Part shown: piece after piece, positions 28,312 through 38,952 of the stretch
Layout: each line of letters begins with the position of its first letter
Numbering within the stretch: position 1 is the stretch's first letter
Assembly (NCBI GenBank): GCA_003216775.1
Contig: QCII01000006.1
Location: forward strand, 62,001-126,000
DNA length: 64,000 nucleotides
Direction of reading: 5' to 3'
Source of the DNA: Prochlorococcus sp. AG-402-K21
GTDB lineage: Bacteria > Cyanobacteriota > Cyanobacteriia > PCC-6307 > Cyanobiaceae
Position numbers and translations under genes: made by a program
The notes under the pieces: model-generated
The model's database searches: none
What the model saw: only the letters and a program-made list of their open reading frames with translations
What the model was told of the DNA's origin: nothing

Positions 28312-29486
28312 ATAAAAAGATATTTATAAGTACTGGTGAAGTATCTGGAGATTTGCACGGAAGTTTATTATCAAAAGCATTATTAGATGAAGCTAAAAAA
28401 GAATCTATAGATTTAGAAATTTGCGGATTAGGTGGGGAAAGGATGAAGAAAGAAGGCGTAAAAATTCTTCAAGATACTACATCCATAAGTGCAATAGGAA
28501 TTTGGGAGGCTTTACCTCTAATTCTTCCAACAATAATAATTCAAAAAAGATTTTATAAATTTTTAAAAAAATACCCTCCAGATTGCTTAATTTTAATTGA
28601 TTATATGGGTCCCAATATAAAAATTGGAAATAAATTAAAAAAATCGAAGACTAAAATTCCAATTTTTTACTATATTGCTCCTCAAGAATGGGCCTGGAGA
28701 GTTGGGAATAATACTACGACAAATTTAATAAATTTTTCTGATAAGATTTTTGCGATTTTCAAGAAAGAAGCAGCTTTTTATAAAAAGAGAGGTGGAAATG
28801 TATTATGGGTTGGACATCCAATGATTGACTTAACCAAAAAACTTCCTCTAAAGAAAGATGCTCGAGCTATTCTAAGCCTACGCCCAGATCAAAACATTCT
28901 ACTTTTGATGCCCGCATCAAGACCTCAAGAATTGAAATATATATTACCAACTTTTATGTTGGCGGCTAGAAAATTACAACAAAAATATCCAAGTTTAGTT
29001 GTCTATATTCCCTCCTGCAGGAAAGTTTTTGATGAAAGATTCAAAAAGGCCTTCAGAAAATATCAAGTTAAAGGACAAGTGATTTCTCAAAAAGATAACG
29101 CAAGATTAAAGCCTTATATTTATTCACTTACAAAAATTGCGCTTTGCAAATCTGGGACAGTCAATATGGAATTAGCTTTATATGGAATACCACAGATTGT
29201 TGGTTATAGAGTAAGTAGAGTTACTGCTTTTATTGCTAAAAAAATTCTTAATTTCAAAGTAAGATTTATTTCTCCTGTAAATTTGTTAGTTAATAAGTTA
29301 ATAATCCCTGAATTTGTACAAAGAGACTTTGACGAAAAGAAAATTTTTTATAAATCCTGTAGGATACTTGAAAGAAAGTCAGAAAAAATAAAAATAAAAA
29401 AAGGCTATGCTTTTTTAAAAAAAGAACTAGGAGAAGAAGGTGTAGTGCAAAGAGCTGCTAAAGAAATTATTAATTCTATTATTTGA
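28308..29486 (+). CDS. lpxB: Lipid A disaccharide synthase LpxB
   Basis: LpxB joins 2,3-diacylglucosamine-1-phosphate with its UDP form to give the lipid A disaccharide. The 392-residue GT-B glycosyltransferase opens KIFISTGEVSGDLHGSLLSKAL and has YIAPQEWAWR, WVGHPMIDL, ALCKSGTVNMELALYGIPQIVGYR, all diagnostic. The ATG overlaps the lpxA stop by four bases, a coupled junction. It is the last clear gene of the lipid A operon, and msrA follows after 16 bases and could still be co-transcribed. Confidence 0.95.
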   Translation: MNKKIFISTGEVSGDLHGSLLSKALLDEAKKESIDLEICGLGGERMKKEGVKILQDTTSISAIGIWEALPLILPTIIIQKRFYKFLKKYPPDCLILIDYMGPNIKIGNKLKKSKTKIPIFYYIAPQEWAWRVGNNTTTNLINFSDKIFAIFKKEAAFYKKRGGNVLWVGHPMIDLTKKLPLKKDARAILSLRPDQNILLLMPASRPQELKYILPTFMLAARKLQQKYPSLVVYIPSCRKVFDERFKKAFRKYQVKGQVISQKDNARLKPYIYSLTKIALCKSGTVNMELALYGIPQIVGYRVSRVTAFIAKKILNFKVRFISPVNLLVNKLIIPEFVQRDFDEKKIFYKSCRILERKSEKIKIKKGYAFLKKELGEEGVVQRAAKEIINSII

Positions 29487-29502
29487 ACTTTATAATAAAA
29501 TA

Positions 29503-30105
29503 ATGAAATATTTTTTACCTCTAATAATTGCTCTTTCAATATTAATTAACCCTGTAAATACTTTTGCAGAGGAAATCATTCTTGCAGGAGGTTGTTTTTG
29601 GTGTCTAGAACATGATTTAGAGTCCTTAAAGGGGATAAATTTTGTACAAAGTGGCTATTCAGGAGGAGATTTACAAAATCCCACCTACGAAAATCATGAA
29701 GGGCACCAAGAAGTGGTTTTGGTTAACTATGATTCCCAGTTGGTAAGCTTACCTGAGATACTTAGGCTCTATTTGAGAAATATTGACCCTCTTGATGGAA
29801 AGGGACAATTTTGTGATCGTGGGGATTCTTACCGGCCAGTGATCTTTTACAAAGATTCAATCGAGAAAAATGATGCAAAAAATGTACTTTTTTCTGCTTC
29901 TAATGAATTGCGAGTGCCATTAGAAAAGATATCTGTAGAACTAAAATCGAAAGGTCAATTTTGGTTGGCTGAAGAATATCATCAGGATTTTGCTGAAAGA
30001 AATGAATTAAAATATAAGTTCTATAGATTCTCATGTGGGAGAGATCAGAAATTGGATAAGTTATGGGGGGATAACGCTAGATCAACAAGTCTTTGGTCTG
30101 AATGA
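29503..30105 (+). CDS. msrA: Peptide-methionine (S)-S-oxide reductase MsrA, exported form
   Basis: MsrA reduces the S-epimer of methionine sulphoxide in proteins. The 200-residue protein has an N-terminal hydrophobic signal segment (FLPLIIALSILINPVNTFA), so it is likely exported to the lumen or periplasm. The catalytic Cys is in ILAGGCFWCLEHDLESL, and YSGGDLQNPTYENH and EVVLVNYD are typical. The downstream DPLDGKGQFCDRGDSYRP segment has a second Cys. It lies 16 bases after lpxB. Electron donor on the outside of the membrane is not obvious from this window. Confidence 0.93.
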   Translation: MKYFLPLIIALSILINPVNTFAEEIILAGGCFWCLEHDLESLKGINFVQSGYSGGDLQNPTYENHEGHQEVVLVNYDSQLVSLPEILRLYLRNIDPLDGKGQFCDRGDSYRPVIFYKDSIEKNDAKNVLFSASNELRVPLEKISVELKSKGQFWLAEEYHQDFAERNELKYKFYRFSCGRDQKLDKLWGDNARSTSLWSE

Positions 30106-30117
30106 TTCTAAATGTAA

Positions 30118-31590
30118 TTATTTATTTTTAATCCATTGAACGAGAGTTTTAACTCCAAAGCCGGTTGCACCAGATGGATTAATTCCCTTATTTTTATCTG
30201 TCCAACAAGTGCCAGCAATATCAATATGAGCCCATTTTATATCTTCATGAAAGAATTCCTCTAGGAACAAAGCAGCAGTTATTGACCCACCTGCTCTAGG
30301 ACCTGTATTTTTCATATCAGCTATGTGAGACTTTAACCCTTCTTTATAAGATTTTTGTAAAGGCATTTGCCACAATTCTTCTCCAGCTTGGGCTGATGCA
30401 TTTTTTAGATCATTTGCTAAATCATTATTATTGCTCCAAAATCCAGCGACATCATTCCCTAATGCAACAACAATTGCTCCTGTTAAGGTGGCAAGATCTA
30501 TAATCGAATCTGGTTTTAAATTTGATGCGTAAGTTAAAGCATCAGCCAATGTGAGTCTACCCTCTGCATCTGTGTTATTTATTTCAATTGTCTTACCATT
30601 AGAGGCTTTAACTACGTCTCCTGGATGTACTGCAGATCCATTTATCATATTTTCGCAAGCGGCCACAATAAAATGTATTTCTAATCCTTTTGGTTTTATA
30701 GCTCCAAGTGCTTTTGCTGCTCCTAAAACTGCAGCACTTCCGCCCATATCATATTTCATCATTTCAATTTGAGAAGCTCCTACTTTCAAGTTGTAACCTC
30801 CAGAATCAAAAGTTAAACCCTTTCCAACAAGCGCAATCTTTTCTTTTATGGCCCCCTCTGACTTCAAAGTAAGATGTATAAATTTAGGATCTAGATCAGA
30901 ACCTTTCGCTACAGCAAGATATGCATCCATTCCTAAATCTTTACATTCTTTTGCTTCTAAAATTTTTATTTCCAACCCATGATCTTTAGCTATTTGAGAA
31001 GCTTGCATAGACATTTCTAGGGGCGTAAGACTATTTGGAGGAGCAGCTACAAGTCTTCTGGCGAGTTCTACACCTTCACATATTTTTTCTGTCTCTTCAA
31101 AACTAATATTCTCAAATTTTTTTAAATTCAAAAACTCTATTTCTTTCAGAACTGTCTTTTCATTTTTTTTCTTATTAAATCTATTGTCCTTATAAGCAGA
31201 TAATCTAGCTGACTCTGCTAATTGATTTATTTCTATATCTGAACTTATTAATTCCCAAGGTAACAAGATGCCGATTTTTTCGTTTTTATCCACAGTCTTC
31301 CTGATTAGATTACCCATGGCATTTTCTATATTACTTTTATTTAGGTCTTTTGATTCGCCAAGACCAACCATGATTAAAGTTTCTAATTTTTGATCTAAAA
31401 ATTCAAAGCTCAAAGTTTTTCCTTTTTCTCCTTTGAATTTTTTTTGAGTAATTTTTTTTAGTAATAATTTTGGGTCAACAACAAATTTTATGATTTCAAG
31501 TTGACTTGCAATTTCTTCTTCTACAACTCCAAAAATTAATGAAGCACCTTGCCAGTTATCTAGAGTTTTTTGGAATGTGGAAAATTGCAT
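30118..31590 (-). CDS. pepA: Leucyl aminopeptidase PepA
   Basis: PepA is a two-metal M17 aminopeptidase that trims N-terminal residues, mainly Leu, in the cytoplasm. The 490-residue protein has [17 protein letters not shown], then [15 protein letters not shown] and the M17 signature [17 protein letters not shown] with metal ligands. C-terminal [17 protein letters not shown] is also typical. It is convergent with msrA (12 bases apart) and downstream of a GIY-YIG gene on the same strand (22 bases). Confidence 0.95.
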   Translation of the reverse strand: MQFSTFQKTLDNWQGASLIFGVVEEEIASQLEIIKFVVDPKLLLKKITQKKFKGEKGKTLSFEFLDQKLETLIMVGLGESKDLNKSNIENAMGNLIRKTVDKNEKIGILLPWELISSDIEINQLAESARLSAYKDNRFNKKKNEKTVLKEIEFLNLKKFENISFEETEKICEGVELARRLVAAPPNSLTPLEMSMQASQIAKDHGLEIKILEAKECKDLGMDAYLAVAKGSDLDPKFIHLTLKSEGAIKEKIALVGKGLTFDSGGYNLKVGASQIEMMKYDMGGSAAVLGAAKALGAIKPKGLEIHFIVAACENMINGSAVHPGDVVKASNGKTIEINNTDAEGRLTLADALTYASNLKPDSIIDLATLTGAIVVALGNDVAGFWSNNNDLANDLKNASAQAGEELWQMPLQKSYKEGLKSHIADMKNTGPRAGGSITAALFLEEFFHEDIKWAHIDIAGTCWTDKNKGINPSGATGFGVKTLVQWIKNK

Positions 31591-31612
31591 TTGTAAAATG
31601 GATTAATAACTT

Positions 31613-32224
31613 TTAGTTGTTTGTGAAAGTAGTTGTCCACCTATCTCGGGTTTCTTTATTAAAAGGTGGTAACCATAAATATATCAGTTGCTGTTCTAAT
31701 TTACGTCTTAATTTTACTTCTTTAGGAACATCTAAGAAGAAACGTATATCTTGATGACTTGAGAGGTTGTTATGAGCTAGGGCTTCCTTATAGTTCATGA
31801 GGTAATTTTTACAGTCATGTTCTCCCTTCCATCTTTTATTTGCTGAATTTGTTTCTCCTATATAAAGGATTATTTTGGAACTTACCATATTGTCAATTAC
31901 AAAATACATTGCTGGACCATTATGTATATCTTGATTAGTTCTCCAGAAGTTTAGTGATAAAGGTTCTAGGGAAAATGGATCAATTTTTTTTTCATTGAAA
32001 AATTTTTTTAAAGGAAGAATTGTTTGTTGAAGAGTTTTATTTTGACTATCTTCTGAAATTTTGCTTTGGTGATTATGTATTTTATTTCTCCATTTAGTTA
32101 AGGTTTCACATTTGATTTTTAAATTATTTGAGTTTTGAAAATTAATTGATGTATTTGTATTTGAACCAAATAATTCAAATTGTTTATTTTTATTTGCAAT
32201 ATTATTTGAGTTGAAGTTTTCCAA
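31613..32224 (-). CDS. GIY-YIG-type nuclease-domain protein
   Basis: A 203-residue protein. The first 90 residues are polar and unrecognised. Residues about 105-195 show a divergent GIY-YIG module: the first motif as GPAMYFVIDN, the second as ILYIGETNSANKRWKGEHD with the catalytic Arg region, and a later Glu in KLEQQLIYLW followed by PPFNKETRDRW. This matches the small nuclease domain of UvrC, homing enzymes and structure-specific nucleases. No DNA-binding domain accompanies it. It begins with TTG at 32224 and precedes pepA by 22 bases. The function is unknown; a repair or restriction role is only a guess. Confidence 0.65.
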   Translation of the reverse strand: MENFNSNNIANKNKQFELFGSNTNTSINFQNSNNLKIKCETLTKWRNKIHNHQSKISEDSQNKTLQQTILPLKKFFNEKKIDPFSLEPLSLNFWRTNQDIHNGPAMYFVIDNMVSSKIILYIGETNSANKRWKGEHDCKNYLMNYKEALAHNNLSSHQDIRFFLDVPKEVKLRRKLEQQLIYLWLPPFNKETRDRWTTTFTNN

Positions 32225-32375
32225 AATTATAAACCATGTCTATTAAATTTAATTCTGAATAAATATAAATCAGAGAATTATTTATAAACTAAAATTTTAT
32301 TAATGTTCTAATCAATTCAAAAGATTCTTGTTATCTTGTAATTGAGCCTTAATTTTGCGTAGTTTAAAAATAAAT

Positions 32376-32699
32376 ATGGGATTTTTTGAGTCAGACATAG
32401 TACAAGAAGAAGCTAAAAAGCTTTTTACTGATTACCAAGATCTTATGAAGCTTGGTTCTGACTATGGCAAATTTGATAGAGAGGGGAAAAAAATGTTTAT
32501 AAAAAAAATGGAATCACTTATGGATCGTTACAAGGTTTTTATGAAGAGATTTGAATTGTCTGAAGATTTTCAAGCAAAAATGACAGTTGAGCAATTAAAG
32601 ACTCAGTTAAGCCAGTTTGGAATTACTCCAGATCAGATGTTTGATCAGATGAATAAAACCTTAATAAGAATGAAGGATGAACTTGATAAAACTTCTTAA
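32376..32699 (+). CDS. DUF1825 family protein
   Basis: A 107-residue all-helical acidic protein found throughout cyanobacteria under DUF1825. The sequence MGFFESDIVQEEAKKLFTDY opens it, and KKMFIKKMESLMDRYKVFMKRFELSEDF is the family core. No catalytic motif or membrane segment is visible. I chose ATG 32376, because an upstream in-frame TTG at 32355 adds seven residues without conservation. tyrS follows after about 20 bases. Function unknown. Confidence 0.85.
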   Translation: MGFFESDIVQEEAKKLFTDYQDLMKLGSDYGKFDREGKKMFIKKMESLMDRYKVFMKRFELSEDFQAKMTVEQLKTQLSQFGITPDQMFDQMNKTLIRMKDELDKTS

Positions 32700-32718
32700 A
32701 CTTAATGATTAAAGATTC

Positions 32719-33957
32719 ATGTCAGATAAATTAGTATTGCCATCATGGCTCTCAAGAGGAATAGAGGAGTACTTTCCAATTAAGGGAATAGATCGAACTT
32801 TTTCAGAAATAATTGAACATGCGAAAAAAAATGATAAAAAATTAAGGGTTAAGCTAGGAATCGATCCAACTGGAACCGATATTCACCTTGGGCACAGCAT
32901 ATTGTTTAAAAAACTTAGGGCATTCCAAGACAATGGACATATTGCAGTTTTAATTATTGGCGACTTTACTGCTCAAATAGGTGACCCAACTGGAAAAAAT
33001 AAAACAAGAGTGCAGTTATCGGAGAAACAAGTTAAGGATAATGCAAAAACATATTTAACCCAATTAGGAATGGGAAAGCCAGCTAATGAATCTATTTTAG
33101 ATTTTGATTCAAAAGATAGAATAGAAATTAGATATAACAGCGAATGGTTAAAAGAATTAAATCTTAATTCGATAATTGAATTAATGGGGAGTGCAACAGT
33201 AAGTCAAATGCTAGCTAAGGAGGAATTTAATAAAAGGTATACTTCACAAGTTCCAATTTCTTTGCATGAATTTTTATATCCTCTATTACAAGGTTATGAT
33301 TCGGTAGTAATCCAATCAGATATTGAGCTTGGAGGTACAGATCAGAAATTTAATATTGCAATAGGAAGAGATCTTCAAAGGCATTTTAAACAAGAACCGC
33401 AATTTGGTGTTCTGTTGCCAATTTTGACAGGTTTAGACGGCGTCAAGAAGATGAGTAAATCTGAATTTAATACCGTAGGTTTGACTGAAGATCCTCTTTC
33501 GATGTATTCAAAGTTAGAAAAGCTACCCGATACTATAATTCCTTCCTATTTTGAATTACTGACTGAATTAGATCTCAAAGATCTTAATGAGATTAATCCT
33601 CGGGAATTACAGAGGAGAATGGCTTTAGAAGTTACAACTTTATTTCACGGCTCTGAAGAAGCATTAAAAGCGCAATCAAACTGCGAAAAATTATTCTTTG
33701 GACATAAAGAGAAAGTTGGAGAAATCCCAGAGATTTCATTAAAAGAGATTACTTTTCCGGTTAAATTTTTTTACTTGCTAAGTGCTTTAAGATTATTTAA
33801 ATCTAGTAGTGAGTCCAAAAGATCTATTACGGGTGGCGGTGTAAAGATTGATAGCCAGAAAGTGACAAATCCCGGCCTGGTTTTTGACTCAAAAAAAGAT
33901 TTAGAGGGTAAAATTTTGCAAATTGGAAAAAAATTAATTAAGAGGTTTGAAAACTAA
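32719..33957 (+). CDS. tyrS: Tyrosyl-tRNA synthetase
   Basis: TyrS charges tRNA-Tyr in the cytoplasm. The 412-residue class I synthetase has [18 protein letters not shown] (HIGH motif), [31 protein letters not shown] and the signature KMSKSEFN. The C-terminal S4-like RNA-binding region includes [14 protein letters not shown]. It is the TyrS-Z type that begins a little differently from E. coli TyrS. pyrF follows after six bases, so the two genes are co-transcribed. Confidence 0.96.
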   Translation: MSDKLVLPSWLSRGIEEYFPIKGIDRTFSEIIEHAKKNDKKLRVKLGIDPTGTDIHLGHSILFKKLRAFQDNGHIAVLIIGDFTAQIGDPTGKNKTRVQLSEKQVKDNAKTYLTQLGMGKPANESILDFDSKDRIEIRYNSEWLKELNLNSIIELMGSATVSQMLAKEEFNKRYTSQVPISLHEFLYPLLQGYDSVVIQSDIELGGTDQKFNIAIGRDLQRHFKQEPQFGVLLPILTGLDGVKKMSKSEFNTVGLTEDPLSMYSKLEKLPDTIIPSYFELLTELDLKDLNEINPRELQRRMALEVTTLFHGSEEALKAQSNCEKLFFGHKEKVGEIPEISLKEITFPVKFFYLLSALRLFKSSSESKRSITGGGVKIDSQKVTNPGLVFDSKKDLEGKILQIGKKLIKRFEN

Positions 33958-33963
33958 AAATTA

Positions 33964-34692
33964 ATGAATAGAAGACTTAATTCAGAAGATAAAATAATTT
34001 TGGCAATTGATGGTCTAGATCTAAGTCAAGCAAAATTACTTCTAGAAAAATGTCCTAATATTAAGTGGGTGAAAGTTGGTTTAGAGCTTTTTGTTAGGGA
34101 AGGTCCGGCAGTAATTGAAATATTGAAAGGTTTAAATAAGAAAATTTTTTTAGATTTAAAATTTCATGATATTCCAAATACCATGAGTGCAGCATGTTAC
34201 CAAGTTTCAACATTAGGGGTTGATATAATTTCTGTGCATGCTTCAGCAGGCCTTAAAGCTCTCAAGGATTCAAAAAAGGCATCTTTCGAAGGAGCAGCTT
34301 TAGTAAATGTAAAACCCCCATTAATTGTTGGCATAACTGTATTAACAAGTTTTTCTCTAAAAGATTTTCAAACTGATCTTGATAGGAATAATTCAATTGA
34401 AGATAATGTATTGAGACTTGCCAAGTTATCATTTGATGCTGGATTAGATGGATGTGTCTGTTCCCCTTGGGAAGCAAAAATTTTGAGATTGATTTATAAG
34501 AATAATTTTGAACTAATTACACCAGGTATCAGGCTAAAGATTGAAGATAAAGATGACCAAAATAGAATTATGACTCCATATGAAGCAATAGATAATGGTG
34601 CATCTAAATTGGTTATTGGTAGATCCATATCAAAAGCGATAGATCCTAATAAAACGCTGATAGAAATATGTAATTCTATTAATTTTGGTTAA
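33964..34692 (+). CDS. pyrF: Orotidine-5'-phosphate decarboxylase PyrF
   Basis: PyrF makes UMP from OMP, the last step of pyrimidine synthesis. The 242-residue TIM-barrel enzyme has the catalytic D-K-x-x-D region [15 protein letters not shown], the IILAIDG start and the phosphate-binding TPGIRLK...[10 protein letters not shown] segment. It lies six bases after tyrS. Its 3' end overlaps the convergent plsY gene by 14 bases. Length and motifs are normal. Confidence 0.96.
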   Translation: MNRRLNSEDKIILAIDGLDLSQAKLLLEKCPNIKWVKVGLELFVREGPAVIEILKGLNKKIFLDLKFHDIPNTMSAACYQVSTLGVDIISVHASAGLKALKDSKKASFEGAALVNVKPPLIVGITVLTSFSLKDFQTDLDRNNSIEDNVLRLAKLSFDAGLDGCVCSPWEAKILRLIYKNNFELITPGIRLKIEDKDDQNRIMTPYEAIDNGASKLVIGRSISKAIDPNKTLIEICNSINFG

Positions 34693-35269
34693 TTTTTGAT
34701 TCTTCTCCCTTCAGCAATCTTGTTATGTTTGTTCTATGTTTCCAGATAACTAATAAAGACACAATTAAACTAATAAAAAAGTACGAATGTAATAAATTAT
34801 CAAGATAAAAAAACATCAAAACAGGAAGTATGATCGCAGCTGAAATACTTGATAAAGATACAAATTTAGTTTTGGCTAGCACGATTAAAAAGATTCCAAG
34901 AGAGGCTAATCCAACTTTCCAAGAAAGAGCTAAAAACATACCTAATCCAGTGGCAACAGCTTTCCCTCCTTTCCCTCTAAGCCATATTGGCCATATATGT
35001 CCTGCGATGGCCGATATGCCTGCTAATACTTCTAGTAAGCCTTGATCTGTGAAATATTGAGCAATTTTTACTGCAATAAGACCTTTCCCAACGTCAATGA
35101 TAAAAACAAAAAGTGCTGGCCATTTTCCTACATTTCTTAAGACATTTGTGGCACCTGTAGATCCAGAACCTATAGTTCTTAAATCTATATTTTTAAGATA
35201 TTTACCAATTAAAAAACCTGTAGGAATAGATCCTAAAAGATAACTCAGGATAATTATTAAAATATTCAT
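34679..35269 (-). CDS. plsY: Glycerol-3-phosphate acyltransferase PlsY
   Basis: PlsY moves an acyl group from acyl-phosphate to glycerol-3-phosphate, the first step of phospholipid synthesis, in the inner membrane. The 196-residue protein has five hydrophobic segments and the family motifs [49 protein letters not shown]. Only five bases separate it from the DUF3086 gene upstream on the same strand. Its 3' end overlaps pyrF by 14 bases. Confidence 0.95.
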   Translation of the reverse strand: MNILIIILSYLLGSIPTGFLIGKYLKNIDLRTIGSGSTGATNVLRNVGKWPALFVFIIDVGKGLIAVKIAQYFTDQGLLEVLAGISAIAGHIWPIWLRGKGGKAVATGLGMFLALSWKVGLASLGIFLIVLAKTKFVSLSSISAAIILPVLMFFYLDNLLHSYFFISLIVSLLVIWKHRTNITRLLKGEESKINQN

Positions 35270-35274
35270 AAAGA

Positions 35275-36285
35275 TTAGTTTAGTTCCAGGTCATCGTATA
35301 TTTCGTTATCTGAACCAGCGTATGCAAGCCATAATGGGAACTGAAGTATTGGGATTTCAACAGATGTTTCTGCTGCATCAATAATTATAAATGGTAATTC
35401 ATCATTAGCTTCTAATCTATCAGCTCTTTCGATAACAGCTTCAGGTCTTTCGAAAAGAACAATCCCACTACTAGGTCCAAAGTCATCTCTTGTAAGACCA
35501 AGTGAGTCTTGTAGAATTCTTCTCCATTCACCTAATCGTTCAGGCTGCGAGGCTAAAATAAGAGTCTGAAACTGATCCCCATATAATTCGCCAAGAATAG
35601 AAATTAAACCAGCTGATAATAAGGCATTTTTTTGTCGAGATCCTCTACTTTCTATAGAACCTCTTCCACCCAGGTTAAAAAACCAATCCTCCATTATTTC
35701 TATGTCTGAAGAATTTAGACTACGTCTTAATTTCCAAGGTTCAGCATAAAAATCAGGTTGTTCAGTGAAATTTGAAAAGCAGCTTTTTATAATCTGTTCA
35801 TCTGGTTTAAATGTCTCAGAAATAGCAGGAACACTAACCACATTATTTGTGCCACTTTCTTGTTTTTTTTCATCAAGGGGAGATGGCTTTACAATTATTG
35901 GTTGAGAAACTAATTCAAGTTTCTCTACATTTTGTGAAAGATTCTGCAAAGCACCAGTTAAGTACTCTTGAAAGCCTTTAACTCTTTTAGCGATATTGTC
36001 TGACTGTCCTTTAAAATTTGAATCGATATCTTTCTCTAATTCATTTTTTTTTGTTTGTAATTCTTTAATTTCTTTAGCTAAAGAGTCTTTTTTTGTAACA
36101 AGATCCCTAAGAATCTCACTAGAAATATCATCAAAAGATTTGTCTGATTTCTCACTTTTTGGGGTAGTCTTTTTATTTTGTGTTGTATTTTTCTTACTAG
36201 TTTGTTTGGTTTTATCATTTGGGATTGACTTACCTACTATTAATTCCTTCTCAGGATTATTGTTTGAAATTTCTGTATTGGTCAT
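35275..36285 (-). CDS. DUF3086 family protein with coiled coil
   Basis: A 336-residue protein of a cyanobacterial family. The first 55 residues are low-complexity, rich in K, T and S. A coiled coil of heptad-like charged residues covers about 55-130, and the conserved DUF3086 domain runs from about 170 to the end ([66 protein letters not shown]). No enzymatic motif is evident. It is five bases upstream of plsY. DUF3119 and an MlaE-type permease gene are the next genes on the same strand, suggesting a lipid-related set. Confidence 0.8.
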   Translation of the reverse strand: MTNTEISNNNPEKELIVGKSIPNDKTKQTSKKNTTQNKKTTPKSEKSDKSFDDISSEILRDLVTKKDSLAKEIKELQTKKNELEKDIDSNFKGQSDNIAKRVKGFQEYLTGALQNLSQNVEKLELVSQPIIVKPSPLDEKKQESGTNNVVSVPAISETFKPDEQIIKSCFSNFTEQPDFYAEPWKLRRSLNSSDIEIMEDWFFNLGGRGSIESRGSRQKNALLSAGLISILGELYGDQFQTLILASQPERLGEWRRILQDSLGLTRDDFGPSSGIVLFERPEAVIERADRLEANDELPFIIIDAAETSVEIPILQFPLWLAYAGSDNEIYDDLELN

Positions 36286-36320
36286 TTAAATAATTTTGAT
36301 GATTAAGCAAACACTGAATT

Positions 36321-36725
36321 TTAGGAATTTTTAATTTCCAGGGAGTCAACCTTTTTTATAAGTTCATCTTTTAACTGCTGTGGATTAAATAATATAGGTA
36401 ATAAATGAGGGCTGGACTTTTCTCTAAAATAAAAAATACCTGGAATTATAGGAAAAAAGAATTTCCATGATATCCAGTTCTTAAATGGAAAAGTTCTAAT
36501 TTCTTTCCCCAATTGTAAAACAATAAAATCCTCATTTGTTATTTTTATTCTTAGGGTAAATGACTGAAGCAACAAAAAAAAGCTAAAAGAAGCAAAAACT
36601 ATTGTTGGCAAAGAACCAATATTCAAAGGTAAAAGCATAAAACTTAAAACTATAAGAATGATTGGCAATTGAAATGATGGTGATATTATTACTGGTTCTT
36701 CTTTTTTTGATTTAGTGTTAAACAT
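36321..36725 (-). CDS. DUF3119 family membrane protein
   Basis: A 134-residue cyanobacterial DUF3119 protein with a double hydrophobic segment at about 19-57 (LPIILIVLSFMLLPL, IVFASFSFFLLLQSF), followed by a beta-rich region (LRIKITNEDFIVLQLGKEIRTFPFKNW) reminiscent of PH-like domains, and a short helical end (NPQQLKDELIKKV). The role is unknown. It lies three bases from the MlaE-type permease gene and 35 from DUF3086, an arrangement seen in many cyanobacteria and consistent with a function in lipid or envelope trafficking. Confidence 0.8.
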   Translation of the reverse strand: MFNTKSKKEEPVIISPSFQLPIILIVLSFMLLPLNIGSLPTIVFASFSFFLLLQSFTLRIKITNEDFIVLQLGKEIRTFPFKNWISWKFFFPIIPGIFYFREKSSPHLLPILFNPQQLKDELIKKVDSLEIKNS

Positions 36726-36728
36726 AGA

Positions 36729-37484
36729 TCATCCAAATAAAATTTGTGTTAGTAATACATCCATTAAAGATACAGTAACGAGAGTCATTACGACTGCTCC
36801 TGTTGTACTTGTTCCAACTTCTTTTGGACCACCTTTAGTTGTTAGTCCATACCCGCAAGCAATAATTGAAATGAGTAATCCGAATACTACAGATTTTATT
36901 AACATTGAAGTTAAGTCTGAACTGGTTAAGCTCACATTACCTGATTTTACAGATGTCCAGAAAACTATCGGAGGAACTTTATAAAAAATTGTGCTCCAAA
37001 TTTGTCCACTCCATAATGCTACAGATAAAAACAAAAGACACTGTATCGGAGACATTATTACCATCGATAGTAACCTTGGAACCACCAAATATTGGACTGG
37101 TTCGGTTCTTAGCATAGTTATAGCCTCAATTTGTTCTGTAACTTTCATAGTCCCCAGTTGAGCAGCATAAGCGGTGGCAACTTTCCCAGTCATTAAAGTA
37201 GCAGTTAGAAGAGGCGCCATTTCTCTGGCCATTCCTACTGCTAATAAACCTCCTATCTCACTTGATACACCCATGCTTGTAAGTTGTGATGCAACTTGAA
37301 TATTAAAAACTGTACCTGCCGCTATTCCTGTAATTAATACGATTAACAAACTTCCAGGACCTGACTCCATTAGTTGGTCAAAGAGATCATTTTTGGAAAT
37401 TTTACCTCTAAAGATAAAATTAATTGCTTGCCCGCCAATAATTAAGCTGCTTAGAAGTCTTTTAAAAAACTTAAAGTAATCCAT
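36729..37484 (-). CDS. MlaE/YrbE-type ABC transporter permease
   Basis: A 251-residue permease of the MlaE family, which moves phospholipids or related lipids between envelope membranes with an ATPase (MlaF-type) and an MCE substrate-binding protein. Five to six helices are visible, and the signature VGMAREMAPLLTATLMTGKVATAYAAQLGTM is present at about 80-110. No ATPase or MCE gene lies next to it here, so the partners are elsewhere. DUF3119 and DUF3086 follow. Start ATG 37484. Confidence 0.88.
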   Translation of the reverse strand: MDYFKFFKRLLSSLIIGGQAINFIFRGKISKNDLFDQLMESGPGSLLIVLITGIAAGTVFNIQVASQLTSMGVSSEIGGLLAVGMAREMAPLLTATLMTGKVATAYAAQLGTMKVTEQIEAITMLRTEPVQYLVVPRLLSMVIMSPIQCLLFLSVALWSGQIWSTIFYKVPPIVFWTSVKSGNVSLTSSDLTSMLIKSVVFGLLISIIACGYGLTTKGGPKEVGTSTTGAVVMTLVTVSLMDVLLTQILFG

Positions 37485-37493
37485 ATCTCTATA

Positions 37494-38891
37494 TTAGTTC
37501 GTAATAAATTTTCGATCCCATTTTCTCATAATTAAAAGGCCAATTATTACCAATATTGAGGGTATAAAACCAATACATAATCTAATAGTTAATTGTGCTG
37601 AGGTACATTGCTCAATAATATTTAAACTATCCTTATCAACAAAACATGATTGATATCCAGATAAATACAACAAAAATCCTAATAATTGAACGCTAAATGC
37701 GATGCCAATCTTCTGAATTAGCACCATCCATGCTGTATATAATCCTGCGGGTTTCTCTGGATCTTCATCTATTGCATCAGGAAGTAGTGACCATGGGATA
37801 AGGAAAGCAGTTGAAGCTCCAATACCAATTAGACAGATTATGAAAATTAAAAGAATGAACAAAATTATGTTACCGGCATTTAGAAATAAACTATCCCCAA
37901 CTTCTGACACTCTTGATAAAGAAGGTATAAATAAAGTTGCCGTACATGAAATAATCCACAAAATCGCTCCATAGTTTAAAGCTGAAATTCTATTTAATTT
38001 ATTTGATACTCTAGTCCATATTTGTAAACCTATTAAGGCGCTAATTTGGAAAGGTATGGGGATCCACTTGGCAATATATGTTGGTACATTTAGTACATCC
38101 TCTACATATATCAAAGCTACAGTTTGCATCAATTGTAGGGCGCACCAAAGGAGAATATAAAGCGTAATAACTGTTAGAAATTTTTTATTTCTGAAGATCC
38201 TTTTGAATTGAAGTGTTATAGCTTCAACTTTTCCTGAAGGCCGTCTTGCCTTTTTTGCAAATGGAGCTAATCCCCAACATGATATTAATGTTGTAGCAAC
38301 TGCAATAGAGCCACTTATTTTACCCATTAAAAAATATTCATTATTTGCTGATCCTTCAGAACCTAAGACAACTCCAGCAATTATCAAACCAGTTAATCCT
38401 GCAATTATTGAGCCAGTAAATCTAGAAGCGTTTAATCTTGTTCTTATGGTTGTTTTTTCGGAAATTTCAGTTGATAAAGCTGCAAAAGGAAGATTAATAC
38501 TTGTATAAGCAGTCATTACGACTATAGAAATTATGGCATAGTAAATAGTCTTGGTTATCACTGATCCAGCAGGTGTCCACCATATTGCAGCTAAAGAGAA
38601 ACCAAGAGGAACAGATGCCGCCACCATCCAAGGTATTCTGGGGCCCCATCTTGATTCGGTGCGGTCACTTAACCATCCAATTAATGGATCATTTACTGCA
38701 TCCCATATCTTTATTAACATTAATAATGAACCTGCAATTATTACTGGCAAACCAGCAGAAATAAAGAATTTGAACAGAAAAAAACCAAATTGTGTCGCGA
38801 CTAAACCTGTACCTGCATCTCCTAGCCCATAAGACAACATTAATCTGGTTGTTGATCTAGTAATATTTTTTTTCGAGTGTGAATTTTCCAA
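37494..38891 (-). CDS. glcH: GPH-family sugar:cation symporter, probable glucose transporter
   Basis: A 465-residue membrane transporter of the glycoside-pentoside-hexuronide (MelB) family with about twelve helices. The N-terminal signature SYGLGDAGTGLVATQFGFFLF and DAVNDPLIGWLSDRTESRWGPRIPWM (helix 2-3 loop, cation-binding Asp) are clear. In Prochlorococcus SS120 the MelB-type protein Pro1404, GlcH, was shown to take up glucose at nanomolar levels; I infer that this is its orthologue. The start is TTG at 38891 or ATG at 38840, where the protein would begin directly at MLSYGLG. tRNA-Gly and glgX lie on the other side. Confidence 0.75.
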   Translation of the reverse strand: MENSHSKKNITRSTTRLMLSYGLGDAGTGLVATQFGFFLFKFFISAGLPVIIAGSLLMLIKIWDAVNDPLIGWLSDRTESRWGPRIPWMVAASVPLGFSLAAIWWTPAGSVITKTIYYAIISIVVMTAYTSINLPFAALSTEISEKTTIRTRLNASRFTGSIIAGLTGLIIAGVVLGSEGSANNEYFLMGKISGSIAVATTLISCWGLAPFAKKARRPSGKVEAITLQFKRIFRNKKFLTVITLYILLWCALQLMQTVALIYVEDVLNVPTYIAKWIPIPFQISALIGLQIWTRVSNKLNRISALNYGAILWIISCTATLFIPSLSRVSEVGDSLFLNAGNIILFILLIFIICLIGIGASTAFLIPWSLLPDAIDEDPEKPAGLYTAWMVLIQKIGIAFSVQLLGFLLYLSGYQSCFVDKDSLNIIEQCTSAQLTIRLCIGFIPSILVIIGLLIMRKWDRKFITN

Positions 38892-38952
38892 TCTTTTTAA
38901 TTTGTTGATTGTTTGATAATGTATTATTGCAATGGTAATTCAATTACTTAAT

